Shown: positions 25,141 through 33,227 of the stretch, one piece after another
How positions within the stretch are numbered: position 1 is the first letter of the stretch
Layout: every line of letters begins with the position of its first letter
Assembly: GCF_004514475.2 (NCBI RefSeq)
Contig: NZ_MYFO02000001.1
Location: 62,001 to 126,000 of the forward strand
Direction: 5' to 3'
DNA: 64,000 bases
Source: Paenibacillus athensensis
GTDB taxonomy: Bacteria > Bacillota > Bacilli > Paenibacillales > NBRC-103111
Translations under genes and position numbers: made by a program
Notes under the pieces: model-generated
Database searches by the model: none
What the model was told of the DNA's origin: nothing
Seen by the model: the letters and a program-made list of their open reading frames with translations, nothing else

Positions 25141-26346
25141 ATGCAAAAAACGGAAGTATTCTCGCCGATGACGCCCCGCCCTTACGGCAGCGGTGAAATC
25201 GACGCCGTCACGCGAGCGCTGAACAACGGCCGGCTGTCCGTCGTTTTCGGGCGCGAGACGATGCGCTTCGAAGCCGAGTTCGCCCGCTTTACCGGCAAGC
25301 AGTATGCGGTGGCTACAAGCTCCGGCACGTCGGCGCTGGAGCTGGCGTTTCACGGACTGGGCATCGGCTATGGCGACGAGGTAATAGCGCCGGCCTACAC
25401 CTTTGCGGCATCGGCCGTCGCTGCCATGCGCAACATGGCGTTGATCCGGCTCGCCGACATCGATCCCGCCACATGGAATATCAGCCTGGAGACGATCCGC
25501 CCGCTTGTCACAACGCGCACCAAAGCGATTCTCGTTGTCCACATGTTCGGCAATCCGGTGGACATGCCGGAAATTGTCGCCTTTGCCCGCGAGCGCGGGC
25601 TTTATGTGATCGAGGACTGCGCCCAAGCGGCCGGAGCGATGATTGACGGTCGGCAGGTCGGCTCGTTCGGCGACGCGGGCTGCTTCAGCTTTAATGAGAT
25701 CAAAAATTTAACGACCGGCGAAGGCGGCATGCTCGTTACCGACAACGCCGGCGTCGGCGAGCGCGGACGGCTGCTGCGGCTGCACGGCACGCAAAACGGC
25801 CTCGTTTACGATCTGGCCGGCAAATGCACGATGACCGAGATGGAAGCGGCGCTCGGCCGGGTGCAGCTTGGCAAGCTGGCGGCGATGAACGAGCGGCGGC
25901 GCGAAGCCAGCACGCTGCTCCGGCACGGCTTGGCGCGTATTCCCGGCTTATCTGCGCAAGCGACGCCGGAAGGCGGCGTGCATGCCTACAGCCGGTTCGT
26001 GCTGCGCGTCGATCCGCAGGAAGCCGGACTGAACCGGGACGAGCTGCGGGCGATTTTGAACGAGGAGGGTTTTATGCTGGCTCCGGTGTACCCGGCTCCA
26101 CTGTACAAGCATCCGGTGTTTGCAGCGCTCGCAGCGGGCGATGTGCCGCCAGGGCTGGCCTTGACGTATCGCCGCATTTACGGCGAGCATGAGCTGTTCC
26201 GGGAGTACCGCGAGCAGTTTGCCGTGCATACGGAGGCTTTTTGCAGCCAGCAGCTTGGCTTTATTGTGCCGGAAAACGCAGAAGACCGCGATTTTGAGCT
26301 GCTGCTGGCGGCGCTTGAGCGTGCGGTGAGGAGGCGAAAAGGATGA
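25141..26346 (+). CDS. DegT/DnrJ/EryC1/StrS-type aminotransferase
   Basis: 401 residues, start ATG 25141. The family signature is clear: TSSGTSALELAFHGLGIGYGDE, VIEDCAQAAGA and the PLP Lys in FSFNEIKNLTTGEGG (Lys188). These enzymes transaminate keto-sugars or keto-cyclitols, and a few act on other ketones. In the usual subset the PLP site reads SFxxxKNLTTGEGG as here. No sugar nucleotide or cyclitol genes are visible around it, so the substrate is unclear. It overlaps the next gene by 4 nt. Confidence 0.9.
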   Translation: MQKTEVFSPMTPRPYGSGEIDAVTRALNNGRLSVVFGRETMRFEAEFARFTGKQYAVATSSGTSALELAFHGLGIGYGDEVIAPAYTFAASAVAAMRNMALIRLADIDPATWNISLETIRPLVTTRTKAILVVHMFGNPVDMPEIVAFARERGLYVIEDCAQAAGAMIDGRQVGSFGDAGCFSFNEIKNLTTGEGGMLVTDNAGVGERGRLLRLHGTQNGLVYDLAGKCTMTEMEAALGRVQLGKLAAMNERRREASTLLRHGLARIPGLSAQATPEGGVHAYSRFVLRVDPQEAGLNRDELRAILNEEGFMLAPVYPAPLYKHPVFAALAAGDVPPGLALTYRRIYGEHELFREYREQFAVHTEAFCSQQLGFIVPENAEDRDFELLLAALERAVRRRKG

Positions 26347-27866
26347 GCAAGCAAGCGACGATGCCCGGTTGTACGGTGACGTTTCATCCGTTTGTCGAGC
26401 TGCTATGCGCGGTGTGGCAGGTGCTGCGTCCGGTCAAGCCGCACGGTGTGCCTTGGCTGGATGCCGAACGGATCGAAGCGTTCACCGCCGGCTGCTTGCC
26501 GGACGAACGGATGGACGGGTTGAAAGCTGCGCTGGAGCGGCTTGGTCTTTACCGGGCGGTAGGCGTGGCCCTGCAGGAGCTGGATATGGCAGACTGGGCT
26601 GCCGAGGAGCGCGAGCTTGGTGCGCGGCTGCTGGAGCTGATGAAGGACCCCGCGCTGCTCAAGGCGTGTCTGGAGCGGTTGACCCCGCTGTACGAGGAGT
26701 TCGGGCTGGAGGCGGCGGTGATCGACGAGATGCATCGGGCGAGCCGCTATTGGGAAGCGCCGCAGTTGAGTGCGCTGCTTGGCCCGGACCTGGCTATTGC
26801 CCTGTATCCCTGTCTGTTCATGCTGCCGGCCCCAACGGGCAAAACCGGGTACTATTCAGCCGGTGCTTACGGCACTCACGGAACTAATGGGAGTGACGGC
26901 GGGAGGCTGACAATGGTGTTTGGCTATGCCGGTCATATCGGCAAGCCGGATTATCTCGATTGGCCGCAGTGGTACCGGATGGGTATCTGGCATTTGGCAA
27001 CGCGTGTTTACTGGGAACGGGGGCTCGATCAGTTGGAGCTGTCGGCCCAGTTCACGGAGGAAGCATACGCCAAGCTGCCGCCGATCTTTTTGTCCAAGGT
27101 CGGGATTCATGAATCGAAGGTGCTGCTGCACCGCTCTTGGCGCTCGTATTTCGTCGATCATTTGATTATGGCGGCCAAGGTGCTGGGCGAACGGGCCGTA
27201 ACCGGCTCCAGAGGAGCCGAGGAGCAGACGAAATGGTTTATGTCGCTGGGGCGCTTTCATCTGCCGTGGTTCATCGAACAGCTCGAAGCCGACGATTGGA
27301 GCCCGGCGAATCTGTCGCATCTGGCGCAGCGCTGGAATCTGGCCGTCGATGCCTTGACGAAGAAGCCGCCGGTATTTGCCGGGCCGCTTGGCGCGTGCGA
27401 GAATCCGCTGTGGCTGGAGGGCGGGGCGCGGCTCGTCTTCTCGCCGTCCGTTGATCGGCTGACGCAGCGGACGCTGCAGTTCTGGTTTCAAGCCTATTAC
27501 CCGGTCAAGCCGCAAGCGGCTACAGGCTGTTCGCCGGGCGACGCTGATTGGGATCATTACAACAATCTCGTATTTGCATTGGCCGACGACCGCGAATGGC
27601 TGGCGCCGCTTTACGACCGGCTGGCGGATGATCCGCAGACGCTGCACAACGCCGATTCGCTGGCGTTTGCGATCCGCAACGGAACGGCTTCCGCAGCGTG
27701 GACGCGGGCTTGCATCGGCCGGACGGCGGCCGGGCTGATGGATGCGCACCACAACATCAAATATTTTGCCGACTGGGTGCTGGAAAGCGGCGGCGTGCGG
27801 TCAAGCGGAGCGTTGAGCTACGCTGACGACGGGCGCGCTGTATGGCAAGCGGGCGTGCCGGGCTGA
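26343..27866 (+). CDS. Unrecognised 507-residue cluster protein
   Basis: A clear coding frame, overlapping the aminotransferase stop by 4 nt, so part of the operon. I do not recognise a family. It is rich in Trp and aromatic residues, has no signal peptide or transmembrane segment, and contains conserved-looking segments such as GIHESKVLLHRSW, DWPQWYRMGIWHLATRVYWE and FWFQAYYPVKPQ. The second half looks alpha-helical. It could be an acceptor-modifying enzyme or a scaffold. A profile search (HHpred) or a structure prediction would be the way to assign it. Confidence 0.75.
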   Translation: MSKQATMPGCTVTFHPFVELLCAVWQVLRPVKPHGVPWLDAERIEAFTAGCLPDERMDGLKAALERLGLYRAVGVALQELDMADWAAEERELGARLLELMKDPALLKACLERLTPLYEEFGLEAAVIDEMHRASRYWEAPQLSALLGPDLAIALYPCLFMLPAPTGKTGYYSAGAYGTHGTNGSDGGRLTMVFGYAGHIGKPDYLDWPQWYRMGIWHLATRVYWERGLDQLELSAQFTEEAYAKLPPIFLSKVGIHESKVLLHRSWRSYFVDHLIMAAKVLGERAVTGSRGAEEQTKWFMSLGRFHLPWFIEQLEADDWSPANLSHLAQRWNLAVDALTKKPPVFAGPLGACENPLWLEGGARLVFSPSVDRLTQRTLQFWFQAYYPVKPQAATGCSPGDADWDHYNNLVFALADDREWLAPLYDRLADDPQTLHNADSLAFAIRNGTASAAWTRACIGRTAAGLMDAHHNIKYFADWVLESGGVRSSGALSYADDGRAVWQAGVPG

Positions 27867-27961
27867 CGGCTAATTGCAGCCGGGCAAGCAGGCGGGGATC
27901 GGCGCGTTGCGGCCCCTGTAGGGGATTTTAAACAGATTAAAGAGAATCGGGGAGGATTATT

Positions 27962-28249
27962 ATGGCCGAAAAAACGTTGGCAACAGAAGAAATCGCAAAA
28001 ATCATCAAGGAAGTGTTTATCAAGGAAACCCGCTCCACTCTGACTGTAGATGAAATGACGGACGATCTGAAATTTACGCCGGACGGCTTCCGCATCGATT
28101 CGCTGACCTTCATCCGCTCGGTGATTGCGCTGGAGGATGCGCTCGATATCCAGGTGGGCGACAACGTGCTGATGCAGTCCAAGTTCGCCAACGTCGGCGA
28201 GCTGGTCCAGTACATCGCGGAAATTTGCCAAGCGCAAGGGAGGGGATAG
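27962..28249 (+). CDS. Acyl carrier protein 3
   Basis: 95 residues with DGFRIDSLTFIRSVIALE (Ser47 as phosphopantetheine site). A strong GGGGAGG site precedes the ATG. It follows a 95-nt gap after the 507-residue protein, the largest gap inside the cluster up to here, and the TrpB-like gene starts 1 nt after its stop, which suggests the two proteins work together. It is clearly distinct from carrier proteins 1 and 2. Confidence 0.85.
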   Translation: MAEKTLATEEIAKIIKEVFIKETRSTLTVDEMTDDLKFTPDGFRIDSLTFIRSVIALEDALDIQVGDNVLMQSKFANVGELVQYIAEICQAQGRG

Positions 28250-28250
28250 G

Positions 28251-29642
28251 ATGCAACTGGGCACCCAAGTCAGCGATCCGCGCTACCGCTTCGATCTGGC
28301 TCCCGAGCAGATGCCGGAGCACTGGTACAACATTTTGGCCGATCTGGATTTCGAGCTGCCGCCGGACTTGCCGCCGCCGGTGTCCAATCATGAGAATGGC
28401 GCGTTCAAAATGCAGGTGCCGATGGAAATTATCCGCCAAAGCATCGGCAAGATGCGCTATGTGCCGATTCCCGAGGAGGTGCGCAACGCCTACCGCCAGT
28501 GGCGGCCGACGCCTGTTTTTCGGGCCGTTAATCTGGAGAAGGCGCTCGGCACAAGCGCGCGGATCTATTTCAAATACGAAGGCGGCAACACCAGCGGCAG
28601 CCACAAGCTCAATACGGCGATCGCACAGGCTTATTACTATAAAAAAGCAGGCGTCAAGCGCTTGACCACCGGCACCGGCGCGGGCCAATGGGGGACGGCG
28701 CTGTCGGCGGCCTGCCACATGTTCGGCATGGAGTGCAAGGTGTACATGGTCGGCATCAGCTACCAGCAAAAGCCGTACCGCCGCAGCATGATGAAGCTGT
28801 ACGGCGCAGACGTGGTGGCGAGTCCGTCGACGGATACGCGGATTGGCCGCGAGCTGCTGGAGCAGGACCCGGGGACGAAGGGCAATATTGCGCTGGCGAT
28901 TGCCGAAGCGCTGGAGGACGCCAATTCCCGCGAGGATACGCGCTTTTGCATCGGCAGCGGGGAAAATTATTCGATCCTGCACCAGACGATCATCGGCATG
29001 GAAGCGCAGCAGCAAATGGAAATGGCCGGGTATTATCCGGACGTCGTGGTGGCGTCGCTTGGAGCGGGCAGCAATTTCGGCGGGATCACCCTGCCGTTTC
29101 TGAGCGATAATCTGACTGGCAAGCGCAGCACGCGGTTTATCAGCGTGGAGCCGGCGGCTTGTCCCAAGCTTTCGCGCGGGGAATACCGCTATGATTACAC
29201 GGATTTTTCGGGCGTTACTCCTCTGGAAAAAATGTACACGCTCGGCCACAACTACGTCACGCCGGACATTCACGCCGGCGGGCTGCGCTATCACGCTACC
29301 TCGAAGCTGGTCAGCGCTTTGTACGACCGCGGTTATCTGGAGGCTGTGGCGTACCAGCAGCGCGATATTTTTAACAGCGGGGCGCTGTTTTGCCGCGAAG
29401 AGGGCATTTTGCCCGCGCCGGAATCGGCCCATGCGGTACATGGCGCGGTGATGGAAGCGATCAAGGCGCGCGAGGCCGGGACGAGCCCGACGATTTTGGC
29501 GCTGATCAGCGGGCACGGCTATTTTGACATGACGGCTTACGAGTCGTATATGGCCGGTAATATGCAGGATGTGCACATTAGCGATGAGCAAATCCAGGCG
29601 TCGCTGCGCACGCTGCCGGTTGTTGAGGAGGAGGGAGCGTGA
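28251..29642 (+). CDS. TrpB2-like PLP enzyme (tryptophan synthase beta homologue)
   Basis: 463 residues. It has the long N-terminal extension and motifs of the TrpB2 branch: WRPTPVFRAVNLEK, the PLP Lys in GNTSGSHKLNTA (Lys119), GAGQWGTALS, GAGSNFGG and the C-terminal ALISGHGYFDM. TrpB2 proteins can form Trp from indole and serine, or phosphoserine, without a TrpA partner; relatives catalyse other beta-substitutions. There is no trp operon here, and the gene follows carrier protein 3 by 1 nt and overlaps the next BtrH-like gene, so it is probably recruited for a beta-substituted amino acid of the product. Confidence 0.87.
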   Translation: MQLGTQVSDPRYRFDLAPEQMPEHWYNILADLDFELPPDLPPPVSNHENGAFKMQVPMEIIRQSIGKMRYVPIPEEVRNAYRQWRPTPVFRAVNLEKALGTSARIYFKYEGGNTSGSHKLNTAIAQAYYYKKAGVKRLTTGTGAGQWGTALSAACHMFGMECKVYMVGISYQQKPYRRSMMKLYGADVVASPSTDTRIGRELLEQDPGTKGNIALAIAEALEDANSREDTRFCIGSGENYSILHQTIIGMEAQQQMEMAGYYPDVVVASLGAGSNFGGITLPFLSDNLTGKRSTRFISVEPAACPKLSRGEYRYDYTDFSGVTPLEKMYTLGHNYVTPDIHAGGLRYHATSKLVSALYDRGYLEAVAYQQRDIFNSGALFCREEGILPAPESAHAVHGAVMEAIKAREAGTSPTILALISGHGYFDMTAYESYMAGNMQDVHISDEQIQASLRTLPVVEEEGA

Positions 29643-31255
29643 AGGCGGCGTCCGCAGGAAGCGGCTTTGAGACGCAGGACGGGCGCGGCATCGGGACGGG
29701 GATCGCGCGAGCAGGCGCTAGTGAGGGCGCAGACGGGGTGGAGACTGCAACTACACGCGAAATGGCAACCGCGAGCAAAGACGTTGCTCAAGCCGAAGCG
29801 AAAGCTCGAAGGGAAATTGAAGCTCGAGCTAAAGCGAAAGCTCGAAGGGAAGTTGGAGCTCAAGTCGAAGCGAAAGCACACGTCGAAGTCGAGGAAGTCG
29901 CAGCTCAAGCTGGAAACGGGACTCAACCCAAAGTCGAAGCTGAACCCGAGGTCACATTTCAAGCCGGAAACAATGGAGATCAATCGCCTAAGGGGGATTT
30001 GCTCTCCTGCTACACCTCGGCTATCTCCAGCGTGATGCAGCGCAAGGGCGTGAGCTGGGAGCTGGCTGTTGGCACGCAGCTGTTTATGGCTGTGCGACCG
30101 GCGCCGGAGGCTGGCGCGCTACTGTCGTTTATGCACTATCACACGTCGCTTCGCAACGGACTGGTGCGCCGCACAGCGGCGACGCGTGAGGAAGCGGTCG
30201 TCGGCATTGTCGGCGAACTGGTCCGCAGCGGTGCGGTGATTATCGCCGGGGACACGATCCGGCTGCCGTGGACGCTGGCCTGCGGCCTCAAGCATACGCC
30301 GCATTGGTTCGTCGCCGACGGCTGGGATGAAGCCGGGCGGCGGATTCATCTGCGCGACGTGTTTGAATTCGTCGACGATCAAGGCGAGCAACCGCCATAC
30401 AGCGGTTGGGTCGACGAAGCGCAGCTTGCCGGGCTGCTCGGCACAAGCCCGTATTTGGGCGAAGCGCTGCTGTCGCGCGAGCAGACGGCGTTTGGCGATC
30501 TGGAGGACAGGGCGCTGATTGGCTTTGAGCGCTTCCAGTGGTTTGAAGCGATTGAAGCGGATGAGGCGGAGGCAGCAGCGGCAGCCGGAGCGAACGTGGA
30601 TGCGGATGCGGGCGTAGATGAGCGCGGCGTGGAAGCGCAGGTTTCCGGGGCCGAGGGCCAAACGGACTCTGCATCTACGGCCTTATCGGCCTTGCAGACA
30701 GCAGGGGAGCAGGCTGCAGCAGCACGGGCGAACAGGGAATTGTCGAGCGGCGCGATCGAGGCTGCGATTGATTTCGATCCGGCGGCTGCACGGGCAAGGC
30801 TGCGCGATTCGCTTTTATGTATGCAGGGGCATATGCAGCCGGTGGCGCTGGCTGCGGCGGAGTGGCGCTCTGGCTTGGCCGCCTGGCCGCTGATCCTGTC
30901 GTGCTTCGCTGAACACGGCGGCGATGAACGTCTGTACGAGCACGCCAACGACATGTGGGTGGCGGCGCGCACGCGTGGTTTATTTGTCCATACATTGGTC
31001 AAGCTCGGTGAGCGCGAAGGACATCGCGCTTTGCAGCGGCTTGCCGCATGGTGCGCCGAGGCGCTGCTGCCGGATTGGAACGCGTTGCCCAGGGTGATGC
31101 GCTACAATCATGTTATCGTGCAACGGGGCCGCGAGCCGCGTTCGTTGCAGCTCGAGCTGGTCCAGAAGCTGGCAGCGCTGGAAGCGGAGCTGGTTGCTCG
31201 GCTGGAAGCAGCCCTGCAGGAGCTGGAAGGAACGGAATCGGCGGGAATAGCTTGA
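29639..31255 (+). CDS. BtrH-like acyltransferase-fold protein, copy 2, with repetitive N-terminus
   Basis: 538 residues, overlapping the TrpB2-like gene by 4 nt (GTGA). The first about 115 residues are low-complexity, with three 12-residue Ala/Glu/Lys/Arg repeats (AKAKARREVGAQ type) that would form a charged helix. The BtrH-like domain follows: SCYTSAISSVMQRKG with the presumed nucleophile Cys124, then KHTPHWFVADGWDEAG (His222). A second Ala/Glu-rich spacer (about 305-370) separates this from a helical C-terminus. It is much longer than copies 1 and 3. Probably an acyl transfer or peptide-like bond-forming enzyme acting on carrier-bound groups; exact reaction unknown. Confidence 0.62.
   Translation: MKAASAGSGFETQDGRGIGTGIARAGASEGADGVETATTREMATASKDVAQAEAKARREIEARAKAKARREVGAQVEAKAHVEVEEVAAQAGNGTQPKVEAEPEVTFQAGNNGDQSPKGDLLSCYTSAISSVMQRKGVSWELAVGTQLFMAVRPAPEAGALLSFMHYHTSLRNGLVRRTAATREEAVVGIVGELVRSGAVIIAGDTIRLPWTLACGLKHTPHWFVADGWDEAGRRIHLRDVFEFVDDQGEQPPYSGWVDEAQLAGLLGTSPYLGEALLSREQTAFGDLEDRALIGFERFQWFEAIEADEAEAAAAAGANVDADAGVDERGVEAQVSGAEGQTDSASTALSALQTAGEQAAAARANRELSSGAIEAAIDFDPAAARARLRDSLLCMQGHMQPVALAAAEWRSGLAAWPLILSCFAEHGGDERLYEHANDMWVAARTRGLFVHTLVKLGEREGHRALQRLAAWCAEALLPDWNALPRVMRYNHVIVQRGREPRSLQLELVQKLAALEAELVARLEAALQELEGTESAGIA
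29797..29905 (+). repeat. 36-nt tandem repeats inside BtrH-like copy 2
   Basis: Three 36-nt units encode 12-residue repeats. The 18-mer GCGAAAGCTCGAAGGGAA occurs at 29798-29815 and again at 29834-29851; the third unit has diverged. The repeat likely changes length by slippage. Confidence 0.6.
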
Positions 31256-31309
31256 AGATGACCATAAATTGGGTGCTGGCAATCCGAGCATACAGAGGGG
31301 AGGCGTGCG

Positions 31310-31792
31310 ATGAGCGTTACAATTGTATTGGGCGTGATCGGAGCGGACTGTCATGCCGTAGGCAATAAAATACTGGAGCACACGTTTACGGAAGCCGGAT
31401 TTCATGTCGTCAATCTCGGGGTGTTGTGCGCGCAGGAGGAGTTTATCCACGCTGCGGTCGAAACGAACGCGCGGGCCATTCTCGTCTCTTCGCTGTACGG
31501 TCATGGCGAGATCGATTGCCGGGGCCTCAAGGGCAAATGCGTCGAGGCGGGTTTGCCCGACGTGCTGCTATATGTCGGCGGCAATCTCGTGGTCGGCAAT
31601 CACGATTGGGACGAGGTGCGGCTCAAATTCGAGGAGATGGGCTTTGACCGCGTCTATCCGCCGAGCGTGCCGTTGGCCCAAGCAGTGGCTGATTTGCGGA
31701 GCGATTTGCAGCGGCAACACGAGCGTCGGCCTGCCGCCGTTTTTGCCTCCTCCGTCGTTGTGGCAGCCGCTGCCACAGCCGACACCGGGTAG
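31310..31792 (+). CDS. glmS: Glutamate mutase sigma (B12-binding) subunit
   Basis: 160 residues. It has the cobalamin-binding signature D-x-H-x-x-G (GADCHAVG, residues 11-18), the [10 protein letters not shown] segment and the GGNLVVG turn typical of methylaspartate mutase subunit S. With GlmE it converts L-glutamate to (2S,3S)-3-methylaspartate using adenosylcobalamin. The start ATG follows GGGGAGGCG. The C-terminal Ala-rich tail ([12 protein letters not shown]) is unusual. The GlmL gene begins 12 nt downstream and the GlmE gene follows it, as in other glm loci. No 3-methylaspartate ammonia-lyase gene (catabolic role) is present, which points to a biosynthetic use. Confidence 0.92.
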   Translation: MSVTIVLGVIGADCHAVGNKILEHTFTEAGFHVVNLGVLCAQEEFIHAAVETNARAILVSSLYGHGEIDCRGLKGKCVEAGLPDVLLYVGGNLVVGNHDWDEVRLKFEEMGFDRVYPPSVPLAQAVADLRSDLQRQHERRPAAVFASSVVVAAAATADTG

Positions 31793-31803
31793 GAGGCGAC
31801 GTC

Positions 31804-33192
31804 TTGGATCCGGTATTGTGCATCGATTTTGGCAGCACCTACACGAAGCTGACGGCGATTGATCTGGACACCGAGACGATCCTTGCTGCCGCCAAGGACG
31901 AAACGACCGGCCAAGTCGACATGATGCTCGGCTTCCGCCGGGCGCTCGCCCGGCTGGAGGCGCAGCTGCCCGCAGCGGCGCGTAAGTTCCGCCGCAAATG
32001 GGCGTGCAGCAGCGCGCACGGCGGCCTCAAAATGGTCGCCATCGGCCTTGTGCCCGAGCTGACGGCCGAGGCGGCGAAGCGGGCCGCCCTTGGCGCCGGC
32101 TCGCGGATGCTCGGCGTCTACCACGCGATGCTCAGCGGCAGCGAAATCCGCCGCATCGCGCAAATCCGGCCAGACATCATCCTGCTGGCCGGCGGCACCG
32201 ACGGCGGCAACGTCGCCTGCATCCTGCACAACGCCCGCCTGCTGGCGGACCATGTGCCGGATGTCCCCGTCATCGTTGCCGGGAACAAAAGCGCGGCCGA
32301 CGACATCGCCGCGCTTTTCCACTCGCGCGGCATGAACTTCCGGCTGGCGCCGAACGTATTGCCGCGCGTGAACGAACTGAACGTCGAGCCGGTACGCGAA
32401 GCCATTCGCGAGCTGTTCGCGGCCACCATCGTTCAGTCCAAAGGGCTGGCCGATGCCGAGCGCTGGGTCGGCCATGTGCTGATGCCGACGCCGACCGCGG
32501 TGCTGCACGCGGCCCGCCTGCTCTCGCAGGGCACGAAGCAGGAGGCCGGCATCGGCGAGCTTGTCGTCGTCGACATCGGCGGCGCGACGACGGACGTCCA
32601 CTCCATCGGCGCCGGCGCTCCGATGGCGGCGGGGACCACCCAACGCGGGTTGGAGGAGCCCTTCGCCAAACGGACGGTCGAAGGGGACCTGGGCACCCGC
32701 GTCAGCGCGCTGGCCGTCTGGGAAGCGGCCGGCGAACGAGGGCTGGACAAATATGTGCCAATCCGCCGCACCGACTGGGCGGAGCGCTGCCGCTATTTGT
32801 CCAGCCATACGAACGTCGTGCCGCAATCGCCGGCCGACGTAGAATTTGACGAGGCGCTGGCTGCCGCCGCCACGGAAATCGCGATGGACCGCCATGCCGG
32901 GCGCATCGAGTCGGTCTTTACGCCGATGGGCATTCATTATGCCCAATTCGGCAAGGACTTGCGCCGCACGCCGCACCTGCTCGGCACGGGAGGCGTGCTG
33001 GTGCACAGCCGGAGGCCGGAGGCGATTTTGCGCAGCGCCCTCTATGACCCGGCCAGCCCGCAGACGCTCAAGCCCGAGCGGCCCCGGCTGTGGCTCGACG
33101 CGTCGTATGCGCTGTCGGCGCTTGGCCTGCTGGCCAGTCACGATCCGAACAAGGCGCTGCGTATGCTCAAGGCTTACATGCAGCCGATATAG
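31804..33192 (+). CDS. glmL: Glutamate mutase reactivating factor GlmL/MutL
   Basis: 462 residues from a TTG start, behind TAGGAGGCG which overlaps the stop of glmS. The ASKHA-type ATPase fold is shown by CIDFGSTYTKLTAIDL at the N-terminus, ILLAGGTDGGN and VVVDIGGATTDVHSIG. GlmL exchanges inactivated cobalamin on glutamate mutase. It sits between glmS and glmE, which is the common order (glmS-L-E). Its presence suggests a working, turnover-limited mutase rather than a relic. Confidence 0.92.
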   Translation: MDPVLCIDFGSTYTKLTAIDLDTETILAAAKDETTGQVDMMLGFRRALARLEAQLPAAARKFRRKWACSSAHGGLKMVAIGLVPELTAEAAKRAALGAGSRMLGVYHAMLSGSEIRRIAQIRPDIILLAGGTDGGNVACILHNARLLADHVPDVPVIVAGNKSAADDIAALFHSRGMNFRLAPNVLPRVNELNVEPVREAIRELFAATIVQSKGLADAERWVGHVLMPTPTAVLHAARLLSQGTKQEAGIGELVVVDIGGATTDVHSIGAGAPMAAGTTQRGLEEPFAKRTVEGDLGTRVSALAVWEAAGERGLDKYVPIRRTDWAERCRYLSSHTNVVPQSPADVEFDEALAAAATEIAMDRHAGRIESVFTPMGIHYAQFGKDLRRTPHLLGTGGVLVHSRRPEAILRSALYDPASPQTLKPERPRLWLDASYALSALGLLASHDPNKALRMLKAYMQPI

Positions 33193-33227
33193 GCAGCGGC
33201 TAACCACAGCCGCAGAAAGGAGTACGC

